Source: Ophiothrix spiculata (taxonomy: Eukaryota > Echinodermata > Ophiuroidea > Amphilepidida > Ophiotrichidae). From it: a DNA stretch of 21,208 nt. A program made the translations under genes and the position numbers. Of this stretch, positions 19,976 to 21,208 are shown one piece after another (within the stretch, counting starts at the first letter, position 1; the number at the start of each line of letters is the position of its first letter). The stretch lies in assembly GCA_000969725.1 (NCBI GenBank), contig JXSR01S074825.1, one strand, 5' to 3'. The notes under the pieces are model-generated. The model had not been told where the DNA came from. It was given only the letters and a program-made list of their open reading frames with translations, and did not search any database.

Positions 19976-20170
19976 GGGTCATTCCGATTTTAAATGACAC
20001 AAACGTTACCAAAATGTTGTATGATCCCGCTCTTGAATTTGAATGAGCTTGAGTGATCTTCAAGGGCTGCTGCATACCTGGAACATGCATGTCCAAAGCT
20101 AATTCGAATTGAAGGTCAAGAACATGTAACATTTTGGTAACGTTTGTGACATTTGAAATTGGAATGACCC
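19976..20170. mobile_element. 195-bp terminal-inverted-repeat element (MITE)
   Basis: The left end GGGTCATTCCGATTTTAAAT and the inverse of the right end GGGTCATTCCAATTTCAAAT begin inverted repeats of about 43 bp with four mismatches. Both contain CACAAACGTTACCAAAATGT. The roughly 105-bp middle has no coding capacity and itself pairs weakly. It is missing at the corresponding point of copy 1 (about 4915-4950). No confident target duplication could be read, and the superfamily is not assigned. Confidence 0.85.
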
Positions 20171-20474
20171 TAATGCACTGAGCGTATTATCCATCTGTCC
20201 ATAATATCATTTCATTTCTTGATTTTAGTCCTTCTTGGAATAACGTTTAACGCAACTTGATTAATGCGCTCAGTCTAAACGTTCAGAAAGATTATGCTCT
20301 CTTATGCAAATTCAGGTTTTAGAAACACATTTATATCGGAAAATATGAATAATTTCCTGTTAATACTTAATGGTGTCGGTCAATGCGGTAAATATTTATA
20401 TTATTGATTTCCTGTCCGTCAGTTTTAGACATGATGATCTTTGAACAACAAGTAATGATGGGAATAGATTATAT

Positions 20475-20600
20475 GTTTCAGTTTCAGTTTTATTTTGGCA
20501 TATCAAGAAACGTAAGTATACAATAATACTTAACACAGCAAGGGTTACATATGCATATGCCATACAAGTACATAGAAGAATGCTTTGTGTGTAAACAAAC
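20475..20600 (-). mobile_element. Probable 3' end of a retroposon (LINE/SINE-like tail)
   Basis: Read on the minus strand, about 100 bases end in 'aaaataaaactgaaactgaa' followed by another 'ac', that is, an AATAAA-like signal and then GAAACT repeats. Such short tandem tails are usual for CR1/L2-like LINEs and their SINEs in invertebrates (general knowledge, family not verified). No reverse-transcriptase frame is present, so only a truncated 3' end could remain. Its 5' limit is unknown. It lies in a part of copy 2 absent from copy 1, consistent with an insertion. Confidence 0.4.
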
Positions 20601-21208
20601 AATACATTATATTAGATATTCATGAGATATAACACAAAAATAAATATTACACATAGGATACTAAAATTCACATTTGGAAAAGGCTGCCATAAGTTAAATA
20701 ATAACACTCATGATAAAAGATAACTTTTTACTACTTTCTTGATTTGCACATATGATTTAGATGTTTTTTTTTATGTAAGTTGGTAACTTGTTCCATCCTC
20801 TACTTGTATAGTAACAATACGTGAAGGTGTTCTCTTTTGTTGTTTTAAAATCTGACAGTATATCTTACATAAAGGAAAATGATATTTGAATTTTGGGTAT
20901 TTGAATTAATATGTGTACATTTGATTTTCTTTGAGAGAAAACCAAATTCAAATGGTAAGAATGAGTGCCTCTAGGTGAAAACGTAGTAGGTCTTATACTA
21001 TTACTTAGAAATCTAGAAAGCATCATGCGGTAAAACACCCATCTCATCTAACGAGTACTCAGGTTTTAATGCATAGTTAAGCCTTAAGAAAATTAATGGA
21101 TTAAAACAATTACATTTTGTTAAAGTGAGTTAGACTATTAGCATGGGGTACATCTTCGGTATAAGTGTCGCCTAATATGTTGAAATGGTAATGATGAGGA
21201 GTTAGTTA

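Larger units (their letters stand above)
17525..21208 (+). repeat. Segmental duplication, copy 2 (continues past the window)
   Basis: This is the direct-order partner of about 1225-6640 (anchors listed there). Similarity is clear at 17587-17757, 18045-18200, 18785-18805, 19450-19510, 19705-19750 and 20885-21195. Copy 2 carries two stretches not found at the matching place in copy 1: an inverted-repeat element (19976-20170) and about 700 bp holding a retroposon-like tail (20171-20870). It lacks the SINE and the nested transposons. Minus-strand frames at 20396-20602 and 20865-21047 show no domain and have no counterpart in copy 1. Confidence 0.85.

Overview
This window looks like intergenic or intronic DNA from an invertebrate animal. 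It is AT-rich and full of homopolymer runs. It carries a tRNA-headed SINE and many small inverted-repeat DNA elements, and it has no convincing protein-coding gene. A mollusc or another marine invertebrate fits best, but that is inferred from repeat style only. Most longer open frames are by-products of the repeats. No rRNA, functional tRNA, CRISPR array or viral fossil was recognised.

The backbone is an old direct segmental duplication. About 1225-6640 (copy 1) matches about 17525-21208 (copy 2) in the same order and orientation, offset by roughly 14.5-16.3 kb. Matching islands look about 75-90% identical by eye. Copy 2 runs off the right edge. Each copy has insertions the other lacks. Copy 1 has a 251-bp SINE with an exact 8-bp target duplication (2383-2649), and a small inverted-repeat element (5270-6574) that was itself split by a Tc1/mariner-like element flanked by TA (5408-6464). 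Copy 2 has a 195-bp inverted-repeat element (19976-20170) and a probable retroposon tail (20475-20600).

Between the copies lie more palindromic or terminal-inverted-repeat elements: 7591-7760, 8217-8577, 8693-10020, 11902-13155, 14116-15096, a 15199-15300 hairpin and a TTAA-flanked element at 15304-17052. The most striking is 8693-10020. Its inverted ends enclose about 63 copies of a 17-bp unit that is itself a palindrome. It sits between a 6-bp target duplication and interrupts one member of a local duplicate whose other member (10270-10535) preserves the empty site.

The second is the near-perfect palindrome at 14116-15096. Its arms are identical over 282 bp but differ by about 8% just outside that stretch, which suggests arm-to-arm sequence correction. 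No genes can be said to work together here; the content is mobile-element history on a duplicated noncoding backbone.
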